From positions 1 through 14,069 of the forward strand of contig DAIAZB010000063.1 of assembly GCA_027443745.1 (NCBI GenBank): a stretch of 14,069 nt of DNA, in the 5' to 3' direction. Numbering within the stretch: the first letter of the stretch is position 1; the number at the start of each line of letters is the position of its first letter. Made by a program: the position numbers and the translations under genes. Source of the stretch: Thiomonas sp. Lineage in GTDB: Bacteria; Pseudomonadota; Gammaproteobacteria; Burkholderiales; Burkholderiaceae. This document shows, one piece after another, positions 1 to 6,310 of the stretch. Below the pieces are notes generated by a model. It saw nothing but the letters and a program-made list of their open reading frames with translations. It did no database searches and had not been told where the DNA came from.

Positions 1-674
1 GCGTAGGCATGGCCGTCGCCATTGCCGAACAGCAGCTTGCCTTGGAACAGCGCCGGGGTCGGCATGTCCTCGCCCTTGGTTTTGTAGACCCAGACTTCCT
101 GCCCGGTTCGGGCGTCGAGCGCATAGATCGCCGACACGCCATTGCCGCGGATCACCGGCGCATCGGCCACCCCGAACTGTTTGGCGTGGCTGTAGGCGAA
201 CACCGAATTGCCGGCGCCGATGAACACCAGCGGGCGGCCATTGATGTCGGCCGCGATTGGGGTGGTCATGAGCTGGTTGTAGGCGTTGAAACTCCACGCC
301 AGCTTGCCGCGATGGGCATCGACGGCGTAGATGTAGCCGTTGTCATTCGTGGCATAGACCATGCCGTTCACCACCGCGACACCGATGGGAAAGCCCACCA
401 GATCGCGAATGATGGTGGGGTTGAGCACCTTGGCCTTTCCCGCATCGGCTGCTCCGGGCACCTGATAGGTCCACGCCACCGCCGGAAAATTCGACGACAC
501 CACGGCGTTGTGGCCGGGATTGAGCGCGTACATCGGCCATTGCACCGGTGTGTCGGCGTTCGTCGCAGTCTGCGCGCAGGCCGCCGCATTGACGGCGCTC
601 AGGGCCACACACAGCGCAAGCGATCGCAACTGCGCGCGCGCGGGACGTCGTGATGGGGTTGGGGCTTGCTTCAT
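1..674 (-). CDS. PQQ-binding-like beta-propeller export protein (C-terminus beyond the left edge)
   Basis: Only the first 224 residues are in the window; the gene runs off the left edge. The start at 674 is supported by a strong Shine-Dalgarno AGGAGGAG at 688-681, six bases upstream. Residues 1-34 read as a Sec-type signal (basic start with RR, hydrophobic core LALCVALSAV, probable cleavage after Ala-Cys-Ala 34). A lipoprotein reading (AAAC) is possible but the lipobox is poor. Two blade-like stretches are visible: one with GYIYAVDAHRGKLAWSF and one with IYALDARTGQEVWVY, the A-x-D-x-x-T/R-G-K/Q-x-x-W pattern of PQQ-type propeller repeats (as in quinoprotein dehydrogenases and BamB). The product is therefore probably periplasmic. 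Whether it is an enzyme binding PQQ or only a propeller scaffold cannot be told, because the catalytic and ligand residues would lie in the missing part. Confidence 0.85.
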   Translation of the reverse strand, partial: MKQAPTPSRRPARAQLRSLALCVALSAVNAAACAQTATNADTPVQWPMYALNPGHNAVVSSNFPAVAWTYQVPGAADAGKAKVLNPTIIRDLVGFPIGVAVVNGMVYATNDNGYIYAVDAHRGKLAWSFNAYNQLMTTPIAADINGRPLVFIGAGNSVFAYSHAKQFGVADAPVIRGNGVSAIYALDARTGQEVWVYKTKGEDMPTPALFQGKLLFGNGDGHAY

Positions 675-680
675 GGGATT

Positions 681-688
681 CTCCTCCT
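681..688 (-). promoter_or_regulatory. Strong ribosome binding site of the beta-propeller gene
   Basis: Read on the minus strand, AGGAGGAG lies six bases before the ATG at 674-672. It is one of the best Shine-Dalgarno matches in the window and fixes the start of the beta-propeller protein. Confidence 0.8.
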
Positions 689-699
689 GATGGTTTGGC

Positions 700-894
700 T
701 CACTCGATGTCCTGATATCCGACCGGTTGCCGCTCGGACAAGGTGCCCACCACGCCCGACGTGAGCATGGCGCAGCGGGTAAGGAGGCTCGACGAGTCGG
801 TGCTAAATAGCGATGGCCTGGGGCTGGCCTCGCCGTCGGGCAAGAGCTTCAGGGCCTTGCCCTGGTCGGAGCCTGTGGTGGTGTTCTCGGGCAT
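700..894 (-). CDS. Possible small protein upstream of the beta-propeller gene (unrecognised)
   Basis: A 64-codon frame on the minus strand ends 25 nt before the beta-propeller start. I do not recognise the product. It has no signal peptide, no membrane segment and one Cys (in LTRCAMLTSG); the end reads ERQPVGYQDIE. About 56 of 64 codons end in G or C, matching the real genes nearby, and this is the main argument that it is translated. Against it: no good Shine-Dalgarno precedes the ATG at 894 or the internal ATG at 772, and the same stretch is also open on the plus strand, as is common in GC-rich DNA. If real, it would be co-transcribed with the beta-propeller gene. It does not resemble the PqqA precursor peptide. 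Confidence 0.35.
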   Translation of the reverse strand: MPENTTTGSDQGKALKLLPDGEASPRPSLFSTDSSSLLTRCAMLTSGVVGTLSERQPVGYQDIE

Positions 895-1070
895 CTGGGG
901 CCGGCCGTATCGTTGGAGGAGGCCGCTCGCGCATGTTCGACGTGCCTCAATCGGCCTGGGATGGACAGGCTGCGCCGACCTGACGGCTGCTCGTGCTGTT
1001 TGCGGACTGTTCGCGTGCCGTTTGAGCGTGCAATTCGTCCAAGCTTAGGGAAACATGCTCGCATTGTCGT

Positions 1071-1085
1071 ACGCAATATTTGCGT
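1071..1085. promoter_or_regulatory. Palindrome in the proA upstream region, operator-like
   Basis: ACGCAATATTTGCGT has 6-bp perfect arms (ACGCAA / TTGCGT) around a 3-base centre. It lies in the region between the minus-strand beta-propeller side and proA, 129 bp before the proA start, in an AT-richer patch. The form fits a binding site for a dimeric regulator, but no regulator can be named. The rest of the 675-1213 interval holds the doubtful 64-codon frame and no convincing sigma-70 promoter. Confidence 0.35.
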
Positions 1086-1213
1086 CATGTTCATCAATTT
1101 TTCCGATAGACGCCGCGCAGACCATCCCGCAGTTTGCGACAATGAACATCCGACCCTTCCGTGAACGCGGCGCCTGCACTGCATGGCCCGCTTGTTCTCA
1201 TCCAGGCACCACC

Positions 1214-2509
1214 ATGATGCAAGCTGCCGACGACTCCATTCACGCCTTGGTCACCGACCTCGGCGTTCGCGCGCGCACCGCCTCCCGGGCCATGGCCCGC
1301 GCCTCCACCGCGGCCAAGAACGGCGCCTTGCAGGCCTTGGCCGGCTTGATCCGCGCGCACTCCGCCGAACTCCGCGACGCCAACGCGCAGGACCTGGGCG
1401 CGGCGCGCGCCGCCGGGCTGGAAGCGGTCTTCGTCGATCGGCTCAGCTTGGGCGAGAAAGCCGTTGCGCACATGGCTGCGAGCTGCGAACAGGTTGCCGC
1501 GCTGCCCGATCCCATCGGCGAGATGACGGATCTGCGCCGCCGCCCCAGCGGCATCACCGTGGGCCGCATGCGCGTGCCGCTCGGCGTATTCGGCATGATT
1601 TACGAGAGCCGCCCCAACGTCACCATCGAGGCCGCCTCGCTCGCCATCAAGTCGGGCAATGCCGTCATCCTGCGCGGCGGTTCCGAGGCCATCCACAGCA
1701 ATCGCGCGCTGGCTGCATTGGTGGCGCTGGCGTTGGTGGAGGCCGACCTTCCTGCCGATGCCGTGCAACTCGTGCCCACCACCGACCGTGCTGCCGTGGG
1801 CGCGCTGATCACCATGCCGCAATATGTGGACGTCATCATCCCGCGCGGCGGCAAGGGGCTGATCGAGCGCATCAGCGCCGAAGCCCGCGTGCCGGTGATC
1901 AAGCACCTGGACGGCAACTGCCATGTGTACGTGGACGCCGAGGTCGATCTCGACATGGCCGTGCGCGTCACCGACAACGCCAAGACCCAGCGCTACAGCC
2001 CCTGCAACGCAGCCGAATCGCTGCTGGTGGCGCGGGCTTCGGCCGCGGCGTTTTTGCCGCGCATCGGCGCCGTGTTCGCGCAAAAAGGTGTGGAAATGCG
2101 CTGCTGTGCCGACAGCCGCGCCGTGTTGCGGGCCGTGCCCGGTGCCGCGCCGTTGCTGCGCGACGCCACCGAGGCCGACTGGGGCACCGAGTACCTCGCA
2201 CCCATCATCTCCATCAAGCTGGTGCCAGACGTGGACGCGGCGATTGCCCACATCAATCGCTACGGCTCGCAGCACACCGACACCATCCTCACCGCCAACC
2301 ACGCGCACGCCATGCGCTTCGTGCGCGAGGTCGATTCCGCCACGGTCATGATCAACGCCTCCACCCGCTTTTCCGACGGCTTCGAGTTCGGCCTGGGCGC
2401 TGAAATCGGCATTTCCACCGACAAGTTTCACGCCCGTGGCCCCGTCGGCCTGGAAGGCCTCACCAGCCAGAAATGGATGGTGCTGGGCGACGGCCAAATT
2501 CGGCTTTGA
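1214..2509 (+). CDS. proA: Gamma-glutamyl phosphate reductase (glutamate-5-semialdehyde dehydrogenase)
   Basis: ProA catalyses the second step of proline synthesis: NADPH-dependent reduction of gamma-glutamyl phosphate to glutamate 5-semialdehyde in the cytoplasm. The 431-residue product has the usual family length. Visible family landmarks are [16 protein letters not shown] in the nucleotide-binding half, [25 protein letters not shown], the active-site Cys264 in [12 protein letters not shown], and the C-terminal [20 protein letters not shown] followed by [10 protein letters not shown]. The frame stays open upstream to 1055, but family length favours ATG 1214 (or 1217); only a weak AGGCACC precedes it. 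The partner gene proB is not in the window. The common betaproteobacterial neighbour holA is not upstream either; a divergent beta-propeller gene is there instead. Confidence 0.95.
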   Translation: MMQAADDSIHALVTDLGVRARTASRAMARASTAAKNGALQALAGLIRAHSAELRDANAQDLGAARAAGLEAVFVDRLSLGEKAVAHMAASCEQVAALPDPIGEMTDLRRRPSGITVGRMRVPLGVFGMIYESRPNVTIEAASLAIKSGNAVILRGGSEAIHSNRALAALVALALVEADLPADAVQLVPTTDRAAVGALITMPQYVDVIIPRGGKGLIERISAEARVPVIKHLDGNCHVYVDAEVDLDMAVRVTDNAKTQRYSPCNAAESLLVARASAAAFLPRIGAVFAQKGVEMRCCADSRAVLRAVPGAAPLLRDATEADWGTEYLAPIISIKLVPDVDAAIAHINRYGSQHTDTILTANHAHAMRFVREVDSATVMINASTRFSDGFEFGLGAEIGISTDKFHARGPVGLEGLTSQKWMVLGDGQIRL

Positions 2510-2546
2510 ACCTCCCGAGCCCCAGCGCCGCTCTCCTCTCTACACC

Positions 2547-2831
2547 ATGACACCCCAGCATTTCACCGGCATCCTGACTTTGCCCACCCTGCTGCGCATC
2601 ACCGCGGCCATCGGCATGGGCGTCGGCGTGGTCAACGCTGCCGTCGCCGTCGGCATCTACTGGCGCGAGCTCGGTGCCGGCCAGGTGCTCGGGCTGTTTC
2701 TTGGCGCGGTGCTGTTCAATGCCCTGGCCCTGATGTTCGCCACCCTCGTGGGCTACTGGCCATACCGCGCGCTTGCACGGCGCAGGCGCTGGGGCTTGCA
2801 TCGCGTCAGCCTGCGCCCGCTTGCGTCCTGA
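2547..2831 (+). CDS. Small inner-membrane protein with two predicted helices
   Basis: This 94-residue product has two hydrophobic stretches, about residues 13-36 (LLRITAAIGMGVGVVNAAVA and on) and 42-67 (QVLGLFLGAVLFNALALMFA and on). They are separated by a short loop with Trp-Arg-Glu and followed by a basic tail (RALARRRRWGLHR) that would lie in the cytoplasm by the positive-inside rule. It starts 37 nt after proA on the same strand and may share its transcript. No clear Shine-Dalgarno is seen before ATG 2547; the frame is open further upstream inside proA, but the reading there is not protein-like. I do not recognise a family and propose no function. Confidence 0.6.
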   Translation: MTPQHFTGILTLPTLLRITAAIGMGVGVVNAAVAVGIYWRELGAGQVLGLFLGAVLFNALALMFATLVGYWPYRALARRRRWGLHRVSLRPLAS

Positions 2832-2923
2832 AGAATCGACCGAGCCAGCCCACGCTTTCCTCGCATCTGCCAACATCCCAAGCCGGGACCACCCGGCAAC
2901 AGTGCCGCACCTTGCAGCCCTCT

Positions 2924-2928
2924 GGAGA
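2924..2928 (+). promoter_or_regulatory. Ribosome binding site of the first DsrE-like gene
   Basis: GGAGA lies seven bases before ATG 2936. It selects this start over the upstream in-frame ATG at 2912, which would put extra residues ahead of the signal peptide. Confidence 0.6.
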
Positions 2929-2935
2929 ACCAAGC

Positions 2936-3403
2936 ATGAATTCCCGCGACCGCCTCAAACTTCTCGGCGCCGGCCTGGCCGGACTCGGTGTCACCGGCCG
3001 GGCCCAGGCCCAGAGCCAGGGCCCGGTGACGGCCAAGGCCATTTCCAACGAGCCCTGGAAGGTGGCGATGCAAATGAGCGACAGTCTGGAGCAGGCCTAC
3101 GAGGGCTTGATCAACATCCAGAACGTGTTGCAGCTTGACCCCAAGATGCGTTTCATCGTCGTGGGCTACGGCAAGGCCATTTATTTTTTGCTCAACGGCA
3201 CCAAGACCCCGCAGGGCGCGTTGTTCGAAGGGCTGATCGGTGACCTCGCCAACCAGGGCGTGCAGTTCAGGGCCTGCAACAACACCATGACCTTTCTCAA
3301 CATCCCGAAGGAGCGTCTGGTGCTCGAAGCCACCATCGTGCCCGCCGGGGTGTACGAGCTTGTCAAGCTGCAGTCCGAGGGCTGGTACTACATCAAGCCT
3401 TGA
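2936..3403 (+). CDS. Exported DsrE/DsrF-like family protein, first copy
   Basis: The 155-residue product starts with an export signal (basic SRDRLKLL, then a short hydrophobic stretch, probable cleavage after Ala-Gln-Ala 25). The mature part matches DsrE/DsrF-like small sulfur-related proteins: RFIVVGYGKAIYFLLNG near the middle, then GVQFRACNNTMT with the conserved Cys114, then ATIVPAGVYELVKLQSEGWY at the end. Cys114 is the only cysteine. Cytoplasmic DsrE and TusD relatives carry persulfide sulfur on a cysteine, and exported versions are common in sulfur-metabolising bacteria, but the substrate of this one is unknown. A paralogue of exactly the same length follows at 3748. The start has an SD, GGAGA at 2924-2928. 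The signal has an R-D-R rather than a true twin-arginine, so the Sec route is more likely than Tat. Confidence 0.85.
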   Translation: MNSRDRLKLLGAGLAGLGVTGRAQAQSQGPVTAKAISNEPWKVAMQMSDSLEQAYEGLINIQNVLQLDPKMRFIVVGYGKAIYFLLNGTKTPQGALFEGLIGDLANQGVQFRACNNTMTFLNIPKERLVLEATIVPAGVYELVKLQSEGWYYIKP

Positions 3404-3747
3404 TGCCGCAGCTTGTCGTCTGCGCTCCCTCGCGCTTCCAGGCGAGCTCCCAGCAAGTGGGCAAGACGCCATCGCGCTGACTGGGCTACTTTGCCTGGCC
3501 AATCCCTGGCTGCCGACCAATCCCGAACAACCGACCGTTGGCGATCAACATCTGCGGGAACGAGGCCAGCACGGATTTCCGTCGAACGGGTGTTACGCCT
3601 GGTTGCGTTTCATGGCAAATGCTTGCATCATCGCCACAGGCTCTGCCTGAAGCTTTTGCCCTCGGTTGTCTGAGCCAGCACGTTCGATGGCTCCAATCCA
3701 GCCGCTGTCCCACAACACGACATCCATGTGAATTGAGGAACCTTGCC
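3404..3747 (+). other. 344-bp spacer between the two DsrE-like genes, no gene seen
   Basis: Open frames cross this stretch but none reads like protein or has a good ribosome site. I see no strong terminator hairpin and no convincing sigma-70 promoter. A sigma-54-like TGGCA/TTGCA pair at 3613-3627 has the wrong spacing. The length suggests that the second DsrE-like gene may have its own promoter or that a lost gene lay here. Confidence 0.4.
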
Positions 3748-4215
3748 ATGACATCCACGCCCACACCCACGCGCCGCAAGGTGCTGCTGGCTTCAGCCGC
3801 CGCCAGTGCTGCAGTGTTTTCAACCAGCGCCCGCGCCGCCGGGCGGGCGGATGTGGATGGTCCGGTCAAGGTGGTCTATCACATCACCCAGGGTGAGGCG
3901 CAAGCCTCACGCTGCCTGGGTAACGTGCGCAACCACCTCTCCGCCGATCCCACGGCCAAGATCGTGGTCGTGGGCAACGGGGCTGGCATCGACTTCATGC
4001 TCAACGGCGCGGTGGATGCCAAGGGTGCCGAGTATGCCGGCCTGGTCGGCGGCCTGGCTGCCCAGGGCGTGTCGTTCCGCGTCTGCAACAACACGCTCAC
4101 CAATCGCAAGATTGCCAAGGATCGCGTGTTGCTCGACGCCACCATCGTCCCATCCGGCGTGTCCGAAGCGACCAATCTGCAATACCACGAGGGCTACGCC
4201 TATATCTGCCCTTGA
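3748..4215 (+). CDS. Exported DsrE/DsrF-like family protein, second copy, Tat-type signal
   Basis: Also 155 residues. It begins with a twin-arginine signal (T-R-R-K-V-L-L at residues 8-14, an alanine-rich core, cleavage likely after Ala-Arg-Ala 30). The fold landmarks align with the first copy without large gaps: KIVVVGNGAGIDFMLNG, GVSFRVCNNTLT with Cys113, ATIVPSGV, and a Tyr-rich end. By eye the two mature proteins are about 45% identical over some 113 residues. Unlike the first copy it has two more cysteines, Cys56 and Cys154 (third residue from the last codon), so it could form a disulfide or carry sulfur at more than one site. Ribosome site GAGGAA at 3735-3740 precedes ATG 3748 by seven bases. 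The Tat signal would export it folded, possibly with bound sulfur; that is inference. Confidence 0.87.
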   Translation: MTSTPTPTRRKVLLASAAASAAVFSTSARAAGRADVDGPVKVVYHITQGEAQASRCLGNVRNHLSADPTAKIVVVGNGAGIDFMLNGAVDAKGAEYAGLVGGLAAQGVSFRVCNNTLTNRKIAKDRVLLDATIVPSGVSEATNLQYHEGYAYICP

Positions 4216-4268
4216 TGGTGTCATCGTGCGCACGCGCAGACCTCCTGGTTGTGGTTGACGCCATGCTT

Positions 4269-4291
4269 GCGGCGCTGCATCATCGCGCCGC
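4269..4291 (+). repeat. GC-rich hairpin directly in front of the rsmB start codon
   Basis: GCGGCGC (4269-4275) pairs with GCGCCGC (4285-4291) around a 9-base loop. The stem ends at the base before GTG 4292 and covers the place where a ribosome site should be; no Shine-Dalgarno is visible. It could hinder initiation or act as a poor terminator for the DsrE gene (no T run follows). Confidence 0.4.
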
Positions 4292-5683
4292 GTGAACATC
4301 GCCATCGAAACCACCGCCACCACTCGGCCGGCCGCACCCTCGCCAACAGCCGCGCGGCGCTCCCTTCACCTTGACCTTCGAGCCGCGGCGGATTTGCTCG
4401 GTTGCGTCATGGCGGGGCAATCCCTCGCTTCGGCTCTGCCCCGGCTCGCCATCGCCGGGCGCTGGAGCGCTGCTGAGCGCGGCGCGGCGCAGGCCATCAG
4501 CTTCGAGGTTTTGCGTGGCCTGGGCCGGGCGCAGGCCTTGCTCGCCGCACTGCACTCCAAGCGCATCAAGCCTCCCGAACTCGAACAACTACTCCTGGTT
4601 GCCATCGCACTGTTCAGCGCCACCAGTGGACCGCACGGCGACTCTCCGAGCTCTTTGCCCCTTTATCCCGAATACACCTTGATCAACCAGGCGGTGCAGG
4701 CCTGTGCCTTGAGGCCCAAGACCCGGCATGGGCGCGGCCTCGTCAATGCCTTGTTGCGCCGTTTGCAAGCCGAGCGCGAAAACCTGCTGCAAACCGTGCT
4801 GCGGGCAGACCTTGCGCGTTACAACCATCCGGATTGGTGGGTGCAACGCATGCGCGCTGCCTACCCGCAGGAGTGGGACGACTTGCTGGACCTTGTCGCC
4901 CAGCGTCCGGCCATGACCCTGCGCGTGAATGCTCGCTGGGGCGACCGCAATGCCTACCTCGCCTTGCTGCGGACGCAGGGTATGCATGCCACCGCGCCCG
5001 ACACTCCGGGACTGGACCAGGCGCTGATCCTGCACGGGCCCGTGCCGGTGCAGGACCTGCCGCTGTTCGAAGCTGGCGCCGTGAGCGTGCAAGATGCATC
5101 CGCCCAGTTCGCTGCCAGCCTGCTCGATGCCCATGACGGCATGCGCGTGCTCGACGCCTGCGCCGCGCCAGGCGGGAAAACTGCGCACATCCTGGAGCGC
5201 GCCGATTGTGAGCTGCTGGCGCTGGACCACGACGCCTCGCGTGCCGAGCGCATCGGTAGCGCGCTTGCGCGCCTGCGACTGCCTCAGGCGCGGATCGTGA
5301 CAGCCAACGCCGCAGAAACGGCCTCATGGTGGGATGGCCGCGCGTTCGACCGCATCTTGCTGGACGCCCCTTGCAGCGCCTCGGGCATCGTGCGCCGCCA
5401 CCCCGACATCCGCTGGCTGCGCCAGGATGGCGACATTTCCGCACTGGCCATGCAGCAAGCAGCGTTGCTGGAGGCGCTTTGGCCGCTTTTGGCCCCTGGC
5501 GGAAGGCTGCTTTACGCCACCTGTTCGGTGTTTCCCGAAGAGGGTGGCGAGCAAGCCGCAGCCTTCCTGCGGCGGCATGACGATGCGCTAGCATTGGCTG
5601 CGCCAGGACAAATCCTTCCGAGTCGTTCCCCAGAACGCGATGGGTTTTACTACGCTTTGTTTGCCAAGCGCACCGAACACTGA
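4292..5683 (+). CDS. rsmB: 16S rRNA (cytosine(967)-C(5))-methyltransferase
   Basis: RsmB (Sun/Fmu) methylates C967 of 16S rRNA using S-adenosylmethionine. The 463-residue product has the N-terminal NusB-like helical domain (about residues 25-170, with INQAVQACALRPKTRHGRGLVNALLRR) followed by the Rossmann methyltransferase domain. Visible motifs are the SAM-binding LDACAAPGGKTAHILE, the motif IV DAPCSASGIVRRHPDIRWLR with Cys361, and the motif VI YATCSVFPEEG with Cys411. The second cysteine is the expected nucleophile and the first the release cysteine in RNA m5C methyltransferases. The start is taken as GTG 4292; the first in-frame ATG would remove part of the NusB-like domain. The gene leads a cluster with DUF4390, the kinase and the response regulator, an order often seen in betaproteobacteria. 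Confidence 0.94.
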   Translation: MNIAIETTATTRPAAPSPTAARRSLHLDLRAAADLLGCVMAGQSLASALPRLAIAGRWSAAERGAAQAISFEVLRGLGRAQALLAALHSKRIKPPELEQLLLVAIALFSATSGPHGDSPSSLPLYPEYTLINQAVQACALRPKTRHGRGLVNALLRRLQAERENLLQTVLRADLARYNHPDWWVQRMRAAYPQEWDDLLDLVAQRPAMTLRVNARWGDRNAYLALLRTQGMHATAPDTPGLDQALILHGPVPVQDLPLFEAGAVSVQDASAQFAASLLDAHDGMRVLDACAAPGGKTAHILERADCELLALDHDASRAERIGSALARLRLPQARIVTANAAETASWWDGRAFDRILLDAPCSASGIVRRHPDIRWLRQDGDISALAMQQAALLEALWPLLAPGGRLLYATCSVFPEEGGEQAAAFLRRHDDALALAAPGQILPSRSPERDGFYYALFAKRTEH

Positions 5684-5698
5684 AGCCGCCCCTCTCGC

Positions 5699-6310
5699 AT
5701 GAGCCGACCGCAGGCACCTGACCCCATTCGCCGCCGCGGACTCATCGCTTTGGGGGTGGCCTTGACCGCGGTCCTCTGGGCAGCGCCCGCCCGGGCGGCC
5801 ACGGTCGACGCCCAGCCCTTGACTCTGGATCAAGAGGCGGATGGTCTCTACGTCAGCGCCACCCTGGTGTTTGCCCTGCCGCGTGCGCTGGAAGATGCGC
5901 TGCACCGTGGTATCCCACTGTACTTCCTGACTCGCATCGAGGTGGTGCGGGGGCGCTGGTGGTGGTTCGACGAAAAAATTGGTAGCGTCCAAGTTCTGAC
6001 CCGGCTCGCCTACCAGCCGCTGCTGGAGAAATACCGCGTGTCCACCGGGGCGCTGCAAAAAAACTACAACAGCCTGGACGAGGCCCTCAGCCAGGTGCAG
6101 CACGCGCTGCATCTCAAAGTGGTTGATGCCAAGGACCTCGTGGTCGGGCAGAGCTACAGCGTGTACGCCAGTTTCGAGCTCGATTTGTCACAGTTGCCGC
6201 GCCCGTTTCAGATCAACGTCAGTTCCCAGGCCGACTGGCAACTGCAAGCCGATTTTCCCCGCGCCAACTTCACATGGAAACCACCACCGTCAACCGCATC
6301 ACCCGGGTAG
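5699..6310 (+). CDS. DUF4390 domain-containing exported protein
   Basis: The 203-residue protein has a signal peptide (RRRG then a hydrophobic stretch to about residue 29, likely cleavage after Ala-Arg-Ala 33). It matches the DUF4390 family in length, in the features LVFALPRALEDALHRGIPLYF, the tryptophan-rich RGRWWWFDEK, LTRLAYQPLLEKYRVSTG and SFELDLSQLPRPFQI, and in its place in front of an NtrY-like kinase gene. The biochemical role of DUF4390 is not known; an envelope partner of the kinase is a reasonable guess from the conserved pairing. It starts 15 nt after rsmB, and its last 37 bases overlap the start of the kinase gene in another frame, so translation of the two is probably coupled. 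Confidence 0.88.
   Translation: MSRPQAPDPIRRRGLIALGVALTAVLWAAPARAATVDAQPLTLDQEADGLYVSATLVFALPRALEDALHRGIPLYFLTRIEVVRGRWWWFDEKIGSVQVLTRLAYQPLLEKYRVSTGALQKNYNSLDEALSQVQHALHLKVVDAKDLVVGQSYSVYASFELDLSQLPRPFQINVSSQADWQLQADFPRANFTWKPPPSTASPG

Noticed and set aside
9..653. Plus-strand frame at the left edge
   Set aside because: It is the antisense of the beta-propeller gene, whose repeats, signal peptide and ribosome site are convincing on the minus strand.
1055..1213. N-terminal extension of ProA from the ATG at 1055
   Set aside because: It adds 53 residues not expected for the family, crosses the operator-like palindrome, and the added sequence is Cys-rich and unlike an export or targeting signal needed by ProA.
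1094..2497. Long minus-strand frame opposite proA (467 codons)
   Set aside because: It is rich in His, Gly and Gln as antisense frames of GC-rich genes usually are, with no recognisable domain; proA on the plus strand explains the stretch.
3613..3627. Sigma-54-like promoter (TGGCA and TTGCA) before the second DsrE-like gene
   Set aside because: The GG and GC doublets are separated by 9 bases instead of the required 10, which normally abolishes sigma-54 recognition, and the -24 element ends in A rather than C.
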